Positions 14,564 through 25,777 of a stretch of 64,000 nt of DNA are shown here, piece by piece (position 1 is the stretch's first letter; each line of letters starts with the position of its first letter). A program made the position numbers and the translations under genes. Source of the DNA: Coffea arabica (Eukaryota > Streptophyta > Magnoliopsida > Gentianales > Rubiaceae); contig NC_092317.1 in assembly GCF_036785885.1 (NCBI RefSeq), forward strand, positions 3,908,501 through 3,972,500, written 5' to 3'. The notes under the pieces were generated by a model, which saw only the letters and a list, made by a program, of their open reading frames with translations, did not search any database and was not told where the DNA came from.

Positions 14564-17500
14564 TCACCAATCACTACTAAAAGTGGATGATGATATTCCG
14601 AGAGATGAGGCAAAAGTTGCAGTGGTATCCCCACCTAAGTATTTCTTCAGGCGATTCAAATCATCTGCAGCATCGAGCATTGTAGGCCTCGCAGAGGGAG
14701 AATCCTGAGTGCAAAGAATGCCCAGTTCAATTAGTTCTCCTATAGCAACCTCCGACATTTTCTTGACTTCGGGAGTCTCGTCTTTTACAGCTCTTATCAA
14801 TGAGGAGTCTACAATTTTCTCAACCTCTCTATGATAATAACATTTTACATATCTGTGCAGGCTTAGACCACCAACAAACATGTCATCTGTCGGTCTCTTC
14901 CTAGTCACCATTTCAAGAACCATCACACCAAAGCTGTATACATCTCCCTTTGTGGATGCGCTTGCCCCAAACCCATACTCTGCACAGTGCAAGATAAGAA
15001 TCAGCCACCAATATCTGAACTAATATAAAATGGCCAGCCAAAAATGTTGTTTCTGGTCATTGACCTATAATCTGCCCTTTGTAGACAATACTTCAAACTA
15101 AGAATGATATTTATGACGTTATTCATCATCCAAAGCGTTAATTTTTCGTACATTGCAGCAGATTTGCTTTACTAATCTGACATAAAAACTAATTAATTTC
15201 TTTGCTTATGTTGTTTTCTTACTCTGTGCTACTTGTTTTTGGTGTAGATTTACTTTTGTCGAGTTTCCAATTTGCATTATTACTTTTTCTTTTCCTCGTT
15301 TCAACTTCAGAGGTGCACAAGTCAAAGGGAAATTGTACCTGGTGCAATATATCCAACAGAACCACGCAATAAGTTAGCAGTAGAGTTACCCATATTCTCC
15401 ATTACCCCAGCATTTCCTGCACCAATTGTCATAACCAATCTTGCTATCCCAAAGTCAGAGACTAAAGCTGTCATGTCATCATTGAGAAGAACATTGCTTG
15501 GCTTTAGATCACAATGTATGACTTTTACAGGAGAATGATGGTGTAGATAAGCCATCCCTTCTGCAATATCACTGCAAATATTAATCCTCTGCAGGAGACT
15601 CAAGTCCGAGGAGCCCGAACTTAGACCCGTTCTTGGGTGGGGGTAGAGACGACTATCTAAGCTCCCATTTGCCATATAGGGAAGAACAAGAGCCTTGAAG
15701 TCAGGCAAACTACATGCGGTAATAATTCTCATCAGGTTCCTATGACGAATCCTTTTTAATACTTGGCATTCTCTGTTAAAACTCTTGGTAGAATTGCCAG
15801 TTTGTAAATGCAGAACCTTGACAGCTATGGATGTGCCATCTGGTAGAACTCCCTTGTAGACGCGTCCATAGCTGCCTGATCCAATCAGCCTCTGGTCTTC
15901 AAATCCTCCGGTTGCCTCTGCCAGTTCTTTATAGGTAATTCTTGGAAAATTGTGCATCACTTCTGGGGGCATTTGGTTTTCTCTTTCAGGCTGACTAGTA
16001 GAGCCAATTACGACTTTGAGTCTCTGACATCCAATGACACAGCATATCGTTGACAAGAACATTGATACAGATACGACTGAACATAAGATGATCAGAAACA
16101 GATGCGAGTGGAAAAATTCCAGTTTCTGGTGGCAAGTTGGAAATCCAGGAATAATCCCACAGAGATGCTGATTGCCCACAAATGATAAGTTCGTGGCAAA
16201 GTCAAATATGCCTCCAGTGGGTATTCGTCCATCGAAGTTGTTGAATGAGAGATTCAGAAAAGTAAGAGTACTGACTTTGTTCAAGCTTGTTGGAATCCTC
16301 CCAGACAACTTGTTCCATGCAACATCTACAACTTTAAGGCTCCAGAGCTCACCTAGGGATTCAGGAAGCTGACCTTCAAGAAAATTATTTGACAAATTTA
16401 TTGTCTGCAAAGCAATGCAGCTTGAAATCTGAACAAATATAATTCCCCCTAGCTGATTTGATGAAAGATCAATCTCTTGGACGTTTTCAAGCTTGCTTAA
16501 CTCAATAGGAATGTGTCCTTCTAGCTGATTATGAGAAAGATTCAGGAAAATCGCTATCCCACGGATTCCCATTTCTGGAGGTATGCTTCCTGTCAGTTTG
16601 TTATACGACAGGTCTAGCTTGTTTAAATCCCTGCACTTCCCTAAACTTCTTGGTATTTTTCCCGACAGAAGGTTGTTGTTGAGGAATAAATAATATATGT
16701 TCACTAGATCTCCAAAACTTTCGGGGATCTTACCCGAGAGTTGATTATTTGACAGATCAAGCAGGCCCAGACGAGACAACTGTCCTAACGCTGCTGGAAT
16801 CTCCCCAGAAAAGGAGTTAAATGATAGAGAAAGTCGTTCCAAATATGATAACTGACCAATTTCATCTGGAATGGTACCATTAAACTGGTTGAGTGTCAAA
16901 TTCATCAGTTTGAGATTGGACAGGTGTGCAATCTGAGGAGGAATTGACCCGTGTATATGATTTTCCTGCAGCAACAAAATCGCAAGTGTTTTAGTAACTC
17001 CTCCAAAGGAATACGGCAAGCTCCCTCCGAGGCGCATGCCAGCTAATTCCAGCTCCTCCAGTTCGCTGCAATTTGACAGGGCAGTGAAGAAAGGTTCTAG
17101 ATTAGTGTTGGCATCTTGACTGATCATATTATTGTATGACAAATGAAGATAGTTGATGCTATATAGCTTTGAAACTATGTCCACGGGCAGTTCACCAGAA
17201 AGTTGGTTGTTTTCAGCATCCAAGTTGATTAGTTCTGAGGCATTGGTTATAGAGGAAGGGATTCCTCCTTCGAGTTGGTTGCTGTAAATGTTGAGAGTCC
17301 ATAATTTTGGGCAACTTCCAATTTCAGCCGGAATTTTGCCACTCAGAAAATTCTCAGAGAGGTCTACATTGTGCAATGATGTGCAGTTGGAAAAGAACGA
17401 AGGTGGAATTGTACCACTCAAGTTATTTCCACTCAGAGCGACCAATGTAAGGTTGGCAAGAAAAGAGAACGTCTCTGGGATTGGACCACACAAATTGTTC

Positions 17501-17931
17501 CCGTCAAGCTTGATATGATGAAGGTTACGAAGGAAGCCAAACTCTGATGGAATGAAGCCAGAGAACTGGTTATTGACTAGCTCTATCACTCGCAGCTGTG
17601 TTAGGTTTGATATGAATGGCGAAAGTCTACCAACCAGACCAGAATCATTGAGATTAAGCCTCACAACACGATGATGATGCCGTCCGTCGCATGCAATGCC
17701 AGTGAAGCGGCACACATGAGTGGTCTCATTCCAGTTTGCAAGTCTGGAGTATGGATCAAATGATATGCTCCCTTTGAACGCCAAGAGTGCTGCTTTATCT
17801 GTTTCCAGAGAGTGGCGAAATGGGAAATGGTGTTGGTGAACAGAAAGACCTGTTGCAGAGATTATTAATAAATGTTGTAGGAAGTAAAGGATTACAGTTC
17901 CCTCGAAGACCATATTGGAGAAAAATGCCAT
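14564..17931 (-). CDS. LRR receptor-like serine/threonine kinase, At2g24130-like, non-RD
   Basis: Exon 1 (17931-15339) and exon 2 (14979-14564) join across a GT-AG intron so that YIAP is followed by EYGFGASAS, giving 1002 residues. The order is: signal peptide (about 1-30), N-terminal LRR cap (DKAALLAFKGSISFDPYSRLANW), about 20 plant-type leucine-rich repeats to about 590, a transmembrane helix near 607-631, and a kinase domain from about 680. The glycine loop is GSGSYGRVYKG, the lysine motif AVKVL and the catalytic loop HCDLKPSNVLL. Cys in place of Arg before the catalytic Asp makes it non-RD, a feature common in innate-immune receptors. The DFG and APEYGFG motifs are intact. It would sit in the plasma membrane and sense an extracellular ligand, which is unknown. 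The position of the single intron, inside the activation segment, is typical of this subfamily. Confidence 0.93.
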
Positions 17932-18639
17932 GCCCTCATAATAGTTGATTCCCCTATTTCGTTCTAGGGGCTAAATATTACTCGCATGAATGGAACGCAA
18001 CTTGCATACTTTTGTGTGCTTGTGGGCTGCTGCTTGCGTGAAATGCGTGTCGCAGAAAGCATAGCTTTTGTTCGAGGACGTCTGCACGTAGGGTGAAAGG
18101 AGATTTTTTTGGGATGAACAGTTGTATTGTGCTATGATTCGTGGAGGGACTAAAAAAAAAAAATAGTATGCTAAATCAGATTTGCTGCTGTGATGAGTAG
18201 ATTCTCAACTCAGAGGATCACCCGTTTGGGAGGACAGGCCACTAGAAGAAGTGCGGCTGCAAGCCATTGGTCGAGAATCTGCTTCAGTTTTGCTACATTT
18301 GACTGATGTAACATGTCACATTTGTGTCCAATGCAGTGCAAATCTTAAACGGTGGGGGGCTCCGAGGCTGTGATTTTAACGATGCAAAAACTGATATTTA
18401 CTTGGCTATGATCATTATTGTATTGTTTAGCAATTTTTGTTTTTTTTGGCGTTCATTCCATGATTCCAACCTTGATTATCCGTCGTGTTTCATCTTAAGC
18501 TCCATTATAGTTTGGGTTTTCACTTTCCATTATAGTTTTATCAAAATGTTGCTGGAAAACCTTCTTGTTACATTGCTAGTCAGATTCTTAACCACAGCCA
18601 CAGTTGATTGATTCTGTGCTTTACACCGAGAGGACAAAA
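17932..18639. other. Upstream region of the receptor kinase gene
   Basis: This is non-coding DNA upstream of the minus-strand receptor kinase. No convincing TATA box or other feature was identified. Confidence 0.4.
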
Positions 18640-19110
18640 GCATGGCAACATTCAAAGCAAAAAAAATAACCGTTTAATTGGAGAGGAAAAGATGACAAAA
18701 CATATTAATAGGATTTGGATCATCCATTGCATTGCTGTAGAAAAAGAGAGGGCTTGCAACTTCCAACCTGCGAGAGATTGTAGTAGACATACATATTATT
18801 AAAATTGTCAAGTGGCCAAAAGACGCATAAATTAATTTATTAAATAACGAATTCGGCATGCGCAATTGCGCATTGCTAAAAGTGGTGGTAAAAGATATCC
18901 TATAATGGCAGGGTAATCATATGCTTGTATTATTAGGATAATATGATGTGGTTTGATTGGTTGTATACGTATTTAGTCATTGTTGATACCAAGGATTTCC
19001 AAAATCAATACCCAGAAAGTGGAGCATCATTATTCTTTTGCAACTTTTATTTGTTTATTTACTCAACTACTCTCCTCTCACCTTATTCAAAATTTAGCAA
19101 CTTTAATTTG
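18640..19110 (+). repeat. Duplicated segment B, copy 1
   Basis: This matches 25130-25445 in direct orientation. Shared blocks are GGAAAAGATGA.AAAACAT, GGCTT.CAACTTCCA.CCT, TTAAAATTGTCAA, TTTAGTCAT.GTTGAT.CCAAG and AATACCCAGAA.GTGGAGCAT. Copy 2 lies just beyond the 3' end of the F-box gene at 25778-26920. This copy may therefore be what is left of a duplicated F-box flank, though no F-box coding remnant was seen beside it. Confidence 0.7.
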
Positions 19111-19857
19111 TCTATTTACTCAACACCTTACTCAAAATTAATTTGTTTTTTTTTCTCTTTCTCACTATCTATGTTTTCAGTTCTTTTTTTTTCTAAATGC
19201 TTATGAGGTAGGTGTGATAAAGACGCTAGAATGAGGTACACGTAACTTGACATGTATTTTCTGTTTTTCTTTTGCAGGCTAAACAACAATATGATGGTCC
19301 TTGTTGGAACAACTGATGTTACATTGATTTTGAGGCACATAAACACAACACAGCAGAACATTTGGGGAAATGGGAGGAGCATAACTAAAACAAACACTGT
19401 AATATCCAAATTTATTTATTGTGATACCTTAGTTGTAATGACAAATCAATTTTAAAATCCTTTCATATTTGAAAACTTGATGGATGTGTTTTTTAAGTAA
19501 AAAAATTATAAGTTTAGAGTTAAGAAATGCTTTAAATAAAATTTTATTATTTGTTTGTACTTTAAAAAAGTATATTGTTTATGGTTGCAATTATTATATG
19601 TTGTTCTTTTAAGAAAAGAACATTTTCATGCTTTTTGTACTTATAATGCCCTGAGATTGCAATTTTGTACTTATTTTTAACATATGATTATTATTGGAAA
19701 TAAATTATTTCTCTTTCTTAAATGAGTATTTTAATCATATAATTTGAATTGGATTGAAAATGTTACAAAATTTTAAAAATAGAGAAGGCAAGTAATATTT
19801 TTAAAATTTTAAGAATGCTATCAAAAACCTCAGGAGAGGTTTCTCAAATTACCCCTA

Positions 19858-20088
19858 TTAGTAAAGGAAGAAATGAAGAAGACAACAAATGTCTCGTACC
19901 GTGGAGCAAATGCCATGGTGTCTGTGTTTGTGCAACACAGACTGGCTCTCAAACAGTTCCCCGTTGGTGTTGCATTGCCAATCTAAAACTTTGATAACAA
20001 CCGTACTACAAATTCCACTTGGCTTGTGAGCAATAAGCTGGGACATGGTTGCAAATTTGGCTTTACAGATTTCGCACCTACAAGTCAT
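19858..20088 (-). pseudogene. C2HC zinc-finger-like small ORF, copy A
   Basis: The 76-residue frame starts MTCRCEICKAKFATMSQL and has two finger-like units. The first is C-x2-C-x12-H-x5-C and the second, less complete, ends HKHRHHGIC. A second copy of the first unit lies at 21854-21952. A nearby T-rich tract (about 20100-20240, ending in a run of G) is also shared between the copies. It may be a real small gene, a first exon or a remnant. The family is not recognised, and the lack of a longer frame favours a remnant. Confidence 0.45.
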
Positions 20089-20594
20089 GGCGATCTGTTC
20101 CTTGTTTTCTTATTTATTTCTTTCACTTTGAATTGGGGTAAGAGCTGAGTGGGTTGAGATTCTAATTTGGTTATCCATACTATATATAATTTTTTTGGGG
20201 AGGTGTTGTGTGTCTCGGGGGGGAGGGCCTCCCATTTGGTGTAAACAATGCATGTCACTTAATGTTAAATACCAAAAGTAACCTCTAAAATTAGTTTTTG
20301 AATTATTAAGTTCCTTCTTTTCTCTAGTCATCTCAATTCTCAAACACAGCTATTCACAACCCCTCTTGTTCTTTACCATGATTTTATATGCAATGACTGC
20401 CTTAAAAAAAATTAGAGTAGTATTTATAGATTTGAAAAAAAAAGGCACATATATGCTCTAAATGATTCTATACGTATAATAGCTTACTGTGGAAAGAAAA
20501 AAATTAATTATAGATTTTTAGAATAAGCACATATATAGAATGTGCTAAAAGCACTAGTTGTGTTTAATCTTGAGCTCCTAATTTGGGTATTCAC

Positions 20595-21560
20595 GGCTCC
20601 GTTTGATAACACTGAATCTGAATTCTGAATTCTGAATTCTGAATTCTGAATACTGAAATAATTAATTTGCTGAATTTTAAACACTGAAAAGAGATATATG
20701 AATGTCTGAATCTTAATGCTGAATCTTAATGCTGAATCTATTTATACTGTTTGATAAATATTCATAACTTAATGCTTAATAAGCTAAATTGTACAATTTT
20801 GCCCTTCTATCTTTTAATCCAAAAAGGAAATAGAACCTATGATTTAATTAACTTAAAATTGTTAGGTATGAAAATGACAATGATTGTGAAGAACAACGCA
20901 TACAATGACAATGTTTCTTTGTGTGGGAAAAGGGTATGGTTTCATCGTTTTTGAGAATGGGAAAACGAGTTTTTAATACTCCAAAAGCACGTTCAATTAC
21001 ATTTCTCAATCTTGCATGTGCTTGGTTAAAGCGTTCTTTTTTTGATCTTGGACGAGAAGCATTTCGAAAATTAGACAACCAATATCTAATATTTCGATAT
21101 GGTGTCATAAAGCCACGTGTGTGTGGATAAGCTGCATCACATAAATAATATTTATCTGCACAAAAAAAATATATATCAAAATATAAATGTTTGTGGATGA
21201 AAATTACTGCAAAAAAAAATTTGTTAAAAAAAAAATTTGAATAAAGAATATCAGGTTGTTTTGTTTAATTAGATAAGGATTTTGAATAGGGAATATTATA
21301 TTGTTTAATTAGATAAGGATTTTGAATGTAATTAACAAACAGGGATATATTTGGTAGATAAGATAAAGTAGTTGAAGTAAATCTCTTGATTCTTATCAAA
21401 TTAAGCATTCAGCTACGATTCTTGTGCTGAAAAAAATACATACAAATTCAGCACTACTTAATAAGTTCAGCAGGTGAATTTTTATTTATCAAACACCCAC
21501 AACATCTGAATGTCTGAATGAATTCAGTTTCAGCACTTTTTTATGTTATCAAATAGGCAC
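20595..21560 (-). mobile_element. Decayed PIF/Harbinger DNA transposon
   Basis: Minus-strand frame 21170-20848 encodes a fragment of a Harbinger (DDE_4) transposase: KYYLCDAAYPHTRGF, then RYWLSNF and LRNVIERAFGVLKTRFPIL. It includes the second catalytic Asp (DAAYP) and the catalytic Glu (NVIERAFG). A frameshift near 20950 moves the conserved PYPFPTQRNIVIVCVVLHN stretch into another frame. The N-terminal half, with the first Asp, is missing. The ends form imperfect terminal inverted repeats (GGCTCCGTTTGATAAC at 20595, complement of GTTATCAAATAGGCAC at 21545-21560). Subterminal TCTGAAT heptamers repeat near 20610-20650. No matching 3 bp target duplication is clear. A second CTGAAAT-rich tract at 21560-21690 may be a truncated relative. 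Confidence 0.8.
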
Positions 21561-21853
21561 TTAGGATAGGTTTGATAAACCTAAAGTTTGAAAACTGAAG
21601 TTTAAAATCTGAAATCTGAATTCATTAACTTATTGAATTGTTAATCTGAAAATTGAAGTTTAAAATCTGAAATCTGAAATCTGAATTCATTAACTTTCCA
21701 GTCAGTTGAAATACCTGCCCTTCTTCCTCTTCTCCTCAATTCTCAATCTCCATCCACTTTGAACCGTCCTTCCTTCCTTGTGAATTTTCTTTTTTGTTTT
21801 TTTTTTTTGTTGGGGGAGGGGGCTGGAGGTTCAATTTCCATCATCATTTTCTT

Positions 21854-21952
21854 TCATTTACTCACCTTACTACACATCCCACTTGGTTTGTGAGCATCAA
21901 GCTGAGACATTGTTGTAAATTCGGTCTTACAGATTTGGCACCTCCAAACCAT
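21854..21952 (-). pseudogene. C2HC zinc-finger-like small ORF, copy B
   Basis: A 32-codon frame starts MVWRCQICKTEFTTMSQL and continues DAHKPSGMCSK, closely matching copy A (19858-20088). The codon for K is followed at once by GTGAGT, a strong splice donor, so this could be the first exon of a spliced gene whose remainder I cannot find. It is also consistent with a dead duplicate. A T-rich and G-rich flank similar to that of copy A runs on to about 22100. Confidence 0.45.
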
Positions 21953-22394
21953 GGCAAGCTTTTTTTTGATGTCTCTCTTTCAGTTTGAATTGGGTAAGAG
22001 CTGAGTGGGGACGATAGAAAATGGTTGACATTCCAATTTGATATCTATGCTATATGTAATTCGGGTGGGGGTGGTGGTGGGGGTGGGGAGGGATGAGCCT
22101 CCTATTCTATATATAATTGCTACAAATAATTGTCAAATGAAGGAGCATCTTGCTAAATACGTAGCCAACAGAAAATGTATAGTGGCGAAAAAGTTATCAA
22201 AATAGACAAAAAGTTGTCTTGCTTCAGATCAACCTTTTCTTATCTTCACGCATAGCTCTTACAACTCGATTTACCTATACTTCCCAAAAATTATCAAATA
22301 GAAATGAGAAATTGTCTTGCATCAAATCAACCTTTTCTTACATTTATACATAGCTTCTAAAATTTCAATTTAGGCCTTGTTCTGAACTGATTTT

Positions 22395-23010
22395 ACAAAC
22401 TTATATTACTTCCAGCAGTGGCAAGTGATAGTGTTGAAAAGTTGTAATCTACCTGGACAGTAACAATTCAATGCTGAAACTAAGTACAATAGTACAGGTC
22501 TGATACCATAAAAATCAAACTTTTGCTCCTCTGCCCCATTGATTCATTTCTAGGTGTGAAGTGATGAGGATTACCCCCTACACCCCTACTTAGTTAAATG
22601 CATGCTATATGTGGTCAATTAAAGAATTAATCAACAAGCATGCAAAATAAAGAACATTACTATTCTTGCTGGAAAGTAGGTAAAAAGTGGTAAAAATGAC
22701 AGCCCAAAACAATTGTGCTTGGCAATTATTCAGCAGAGAAACTAGCTCATGTGCTGAACCGCAACGCCAATAGCATCTTATTAGTTCTATTATTAAAAGA
22801 AGCTTGCCCAGTCATATCAAGCAACCATTTTCAACCCTCTTAAGAATTTCCAAACTAGTAGTTTGTTATTGAAAGACAAGTACGTTTCATTCAATTCGAA
22901 ACACATTTGATTTATTGACCAACCTTGAGTGAATGATCATGTGGGGTTCTAAAATTTATTAGACTGAAAACCAACAGCAGAATTGAATCCCAGAGACGGC
23001 TATGATGCTT
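22395..23010 (-). repeat. Dispersed repeat A, copy 2 (inverted)
   Basis: The reverse complement matches 12890-13600 block by block; see that entry. The two copies are about 9.4 kb apart in opposite orientation. Copy-specific indels and substitutions suggest neither is recent. Confidence 0.75.
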
Positions 23011-23059
23011 GAACGACCAAATGAAGATATTCTTAATCAACTGGGCTAGGATTTGGACG

Positions 23060-23425
23060 GTAATTTGAATGAACGTAATCAAAGGTGTCAATCATAACCT
23101 CATTATGTTGATTCATCCAAACCCACCCACTAATAAGCCGGCCACTAATTTTAAATGGGTCTAAATAGGTACCCATTTAATTGGTGGATAATAAGTTAAC
23201 TCGACTCATCCATTTATATTCATGTAAAAATAATTATACATTTAAACTCAACTTTTAATGAGTGTTAAACAAATAAATTTGAATTTAATATAAATCTAAT
23301 AATAATAAAATATCATTATTTCTTGTCAAACAACATGTGAAAAAAAAATATAAAGTTGAATTATAAGTGATTCATAAATGGGTAATTGGGTATATTCGTT
23401 TCGTACCTATTTATTTAATTAGGTA
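23060..23425. mobile_element. Possible decayed hAT-like MITE
   Basis: Imperfect complementary blocks rich in ACCCA/TGGGT (AAACCCACCCACTAAT and AAATGGGTCTAAATAGGTACCCATTT near 23120-23200; AAATGGGTAATTGGGTA near 23375-23395) flank an AT-rich core. The style resembles the clean elements at 31013 and 63238, but no intact inverted ends or 8 bp duplication were found. Confidence 0.3.
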
Positions 23426-23429
23426 TAAA

Positions 23430-23825
23430 TGAGTTAACCAAATTATAAGGTGTGAGAAATTATAAGTAGATGGTTCTAGATTCAAAACCTCCCATTTAAA
23501 AACAAATGTTAGTTTTCATCTAATGGCATGCATTACTACATGGCGTCATCTGGAGATGCAGAAAGTTGAAGTGTTTTTGTTAATTGGGAACTTTTTATTT
23601 TAATTTTTTTCCCTAAAGTATAACAAATCCACTGCTGAAAATTTCGATAATAAATTTCATCCACACGCATGGTTAGGCTTGCAGCTACCGGGCAATGGAC
23701 TAATAAGTTCACGTCGTATGATCGAAAATACACAAGCTCGCTACATGATTAGTAGATATGATTAAGGAATCTAACTTAAACTATCTCAACCAAACAAATA
23801 TCCTTTACCTTCAATATGGAGTTTA
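23430..23825 (+). repeat. Dispersed repeat C, copy 1
   Basis: This matches the reverse complement of 33345-33690. Shared blocks include AATTGGGAACTTTTTATTTTA, CCCTAAAGTA.AACAAAT and TATCTCAACCAAACAAATAT. Class unknown. An ATTCAAAACCTCCCAT block near 23482 resembles a degenerate pol III B box followed by a SINE-like stretch, but this is weak. Confidence 0.7.
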
Positions 23826-25129
23826 TGCATGAGGTTTAAACTACCTGTTGATTGAAAATTCTACCATCATATCTCATGTCTAACAGTTGCTGTCATCACG
23901 AAGATGAATTGACCATTGTTCAATGTTCTTTTCACCATATTATCGGTGCTGTTATTTCACTGTTGGCCTTTTTAAGTTAGTGAACAAGCACCAAGAGTCA
24001 CCAATCACTCGTACATCTTCTAGTAGCTAAGAGTTTTTCATCTAAATTTAAATTCCCTCGATTCCTGTCTTCAGTTTATTAGATCAAGAGTTGCATATTT
24101 CCTTCAAAATCACAACTGAGTTATGGCCATTCTAAGAACAGATGAGACGGAAAAGACCTCTACCTACGTTCCTACTAGACTAATCTTCGTGTTTACAAGT
24201 TAGAAGAGATTGAAACCACGAACCCCTATTTTCAAGTCCTTGTGATATACTCAACTCAACTTCATTCATATTAGCTTTGCCTACCATCTAATCAAATCCT
24301 ATCCTTTGACAGTTTTCTGTTCCTTCCCACATATGGGGTGCCCGCATGCAATGCTTTTCGTTTGAAATTGCATAGCATGCAAGCTAAAGCACCAGTTTCA
24401 TATCATTAGATTGTATAACTATATCATCACATCACATTTGCATAACATGATAAGCCCCCTGAATAATGATAGCGAGGATTCAAAGTTTTGCAAGATGCTA
24501 GGTACACTATGTTTATCAGAATCCCTTTTTTTTGTTTTTTTTTTTAATTTGGCAATCCGAATTAATGCTCTTGAAAGTGAAAAGTACTGAAACATCATTT
24601 GTCATTCATCTCAAGATTCTGCTTTAGATTTGAATAGTTCCCAATTCTTAAATTTGTGTCCTAAGGTAAAAATTCCTCTCAGTTACGAGTCTTGTGAGTT
24701 ATTAGAAAACAAGGTACTATTGTCTATTGTTAGTTTTATGGTGGGAACCCAATAACAGAATGTTTCGCTTTGTTAATCCCTAGTTAATCAAGTACCTCTT
24801 TCCATAGATGGTATATGAAAATTTGTCTGCTCCCCTAGTGAAAAGTATCGTGGGATCTTGATATAGGATTAGGATGGTTGCTCATAGTAGGTTGCATCTC
24901 ATGCTTTAGCACATACCTGAGATCATGGCAAAACTAGAAATACCAAATGTCAGAGTAAAATCATTCTTTACCTATTCGGCGAACTTTTTTTAAAAATTTT
25001 TTTGTAATCTTTCAGTTTTCGCAACATGAACTTCAAAATGTATGATTCCACTGAAGAGAATATGAGGCAAAAATTATGATTAGACTGTTATTTTCCATGG
25101 GGGGCTGAGTTTGATGAGTGAGAGATCTC
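23826..25129. other. Gene-free spacer
   Basis: No gene, RNA or defined repeat recognised. Base composition is ordinary for this window. Confidence 0.4.
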
Positions 25130-25445
25130 GTGCAACATTCAAAATGAAAAATAACCATGAAGGACAGGAAAAGATGATAAAACATGTCATTTAATTGGTT
25201 TGGATTCATCCATTTGTGTACAAAACTATGTGGTAAGATAGAAGAAGGCTTACAACTTCCAGCCTACAAGATTCTATCTTAGTATACGTGTTAAAATTGT
25301 CAAATAGCAAGGTAAACTGTGCGGAGTTCAGTTTTATGCGGTTTTATTTAGTCATCGTTGATGCCAAGAATTAATACCCAGAAGTGGAGCATCATTCATT
25401 CAACTACTCTGCTCTCACATTTTCTCGTCCAAAATTTGCAAATAA
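25130..25445 (+). repeat. Duplicated segment B, copy 2
   Basis: Direct-orientation counterpart of 18640-19110. It is shorter, lacking about 150 bp present in copy 1. It lies about 330 bp beyond the stop codon of the minus-strand F-box gene. Confidence 0.7.
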
Positions 25446-25777
25446 AATGTGTAAGCGATTTGTGTGATGTGTAAGTGGCAAATGTAATTTGTATTTTGGG
25501 CATATCCACTCTCCTTGCACATCCTTCTTCAAGTGACAAAAGGTATACTGCTCAAAAGTGATAAAAAATAAGTATCTTGAATCCGCACATCTTTGGATCA
25601 TCTGAAACTACTCACAATAAGTCTTTGGTATTCACAAGGATTAGATGTCACACTTCAAAGTGCTTGTTGAAGCAAAAGTAATGAAAGTTGATAACAAAAA
25701 GCACGGTTCACTAAAAACTCATCTGTGCACCTAAGGCAGGAATAACAATCTTGAAGAGGGTCAAGTTTTGGAATCAT

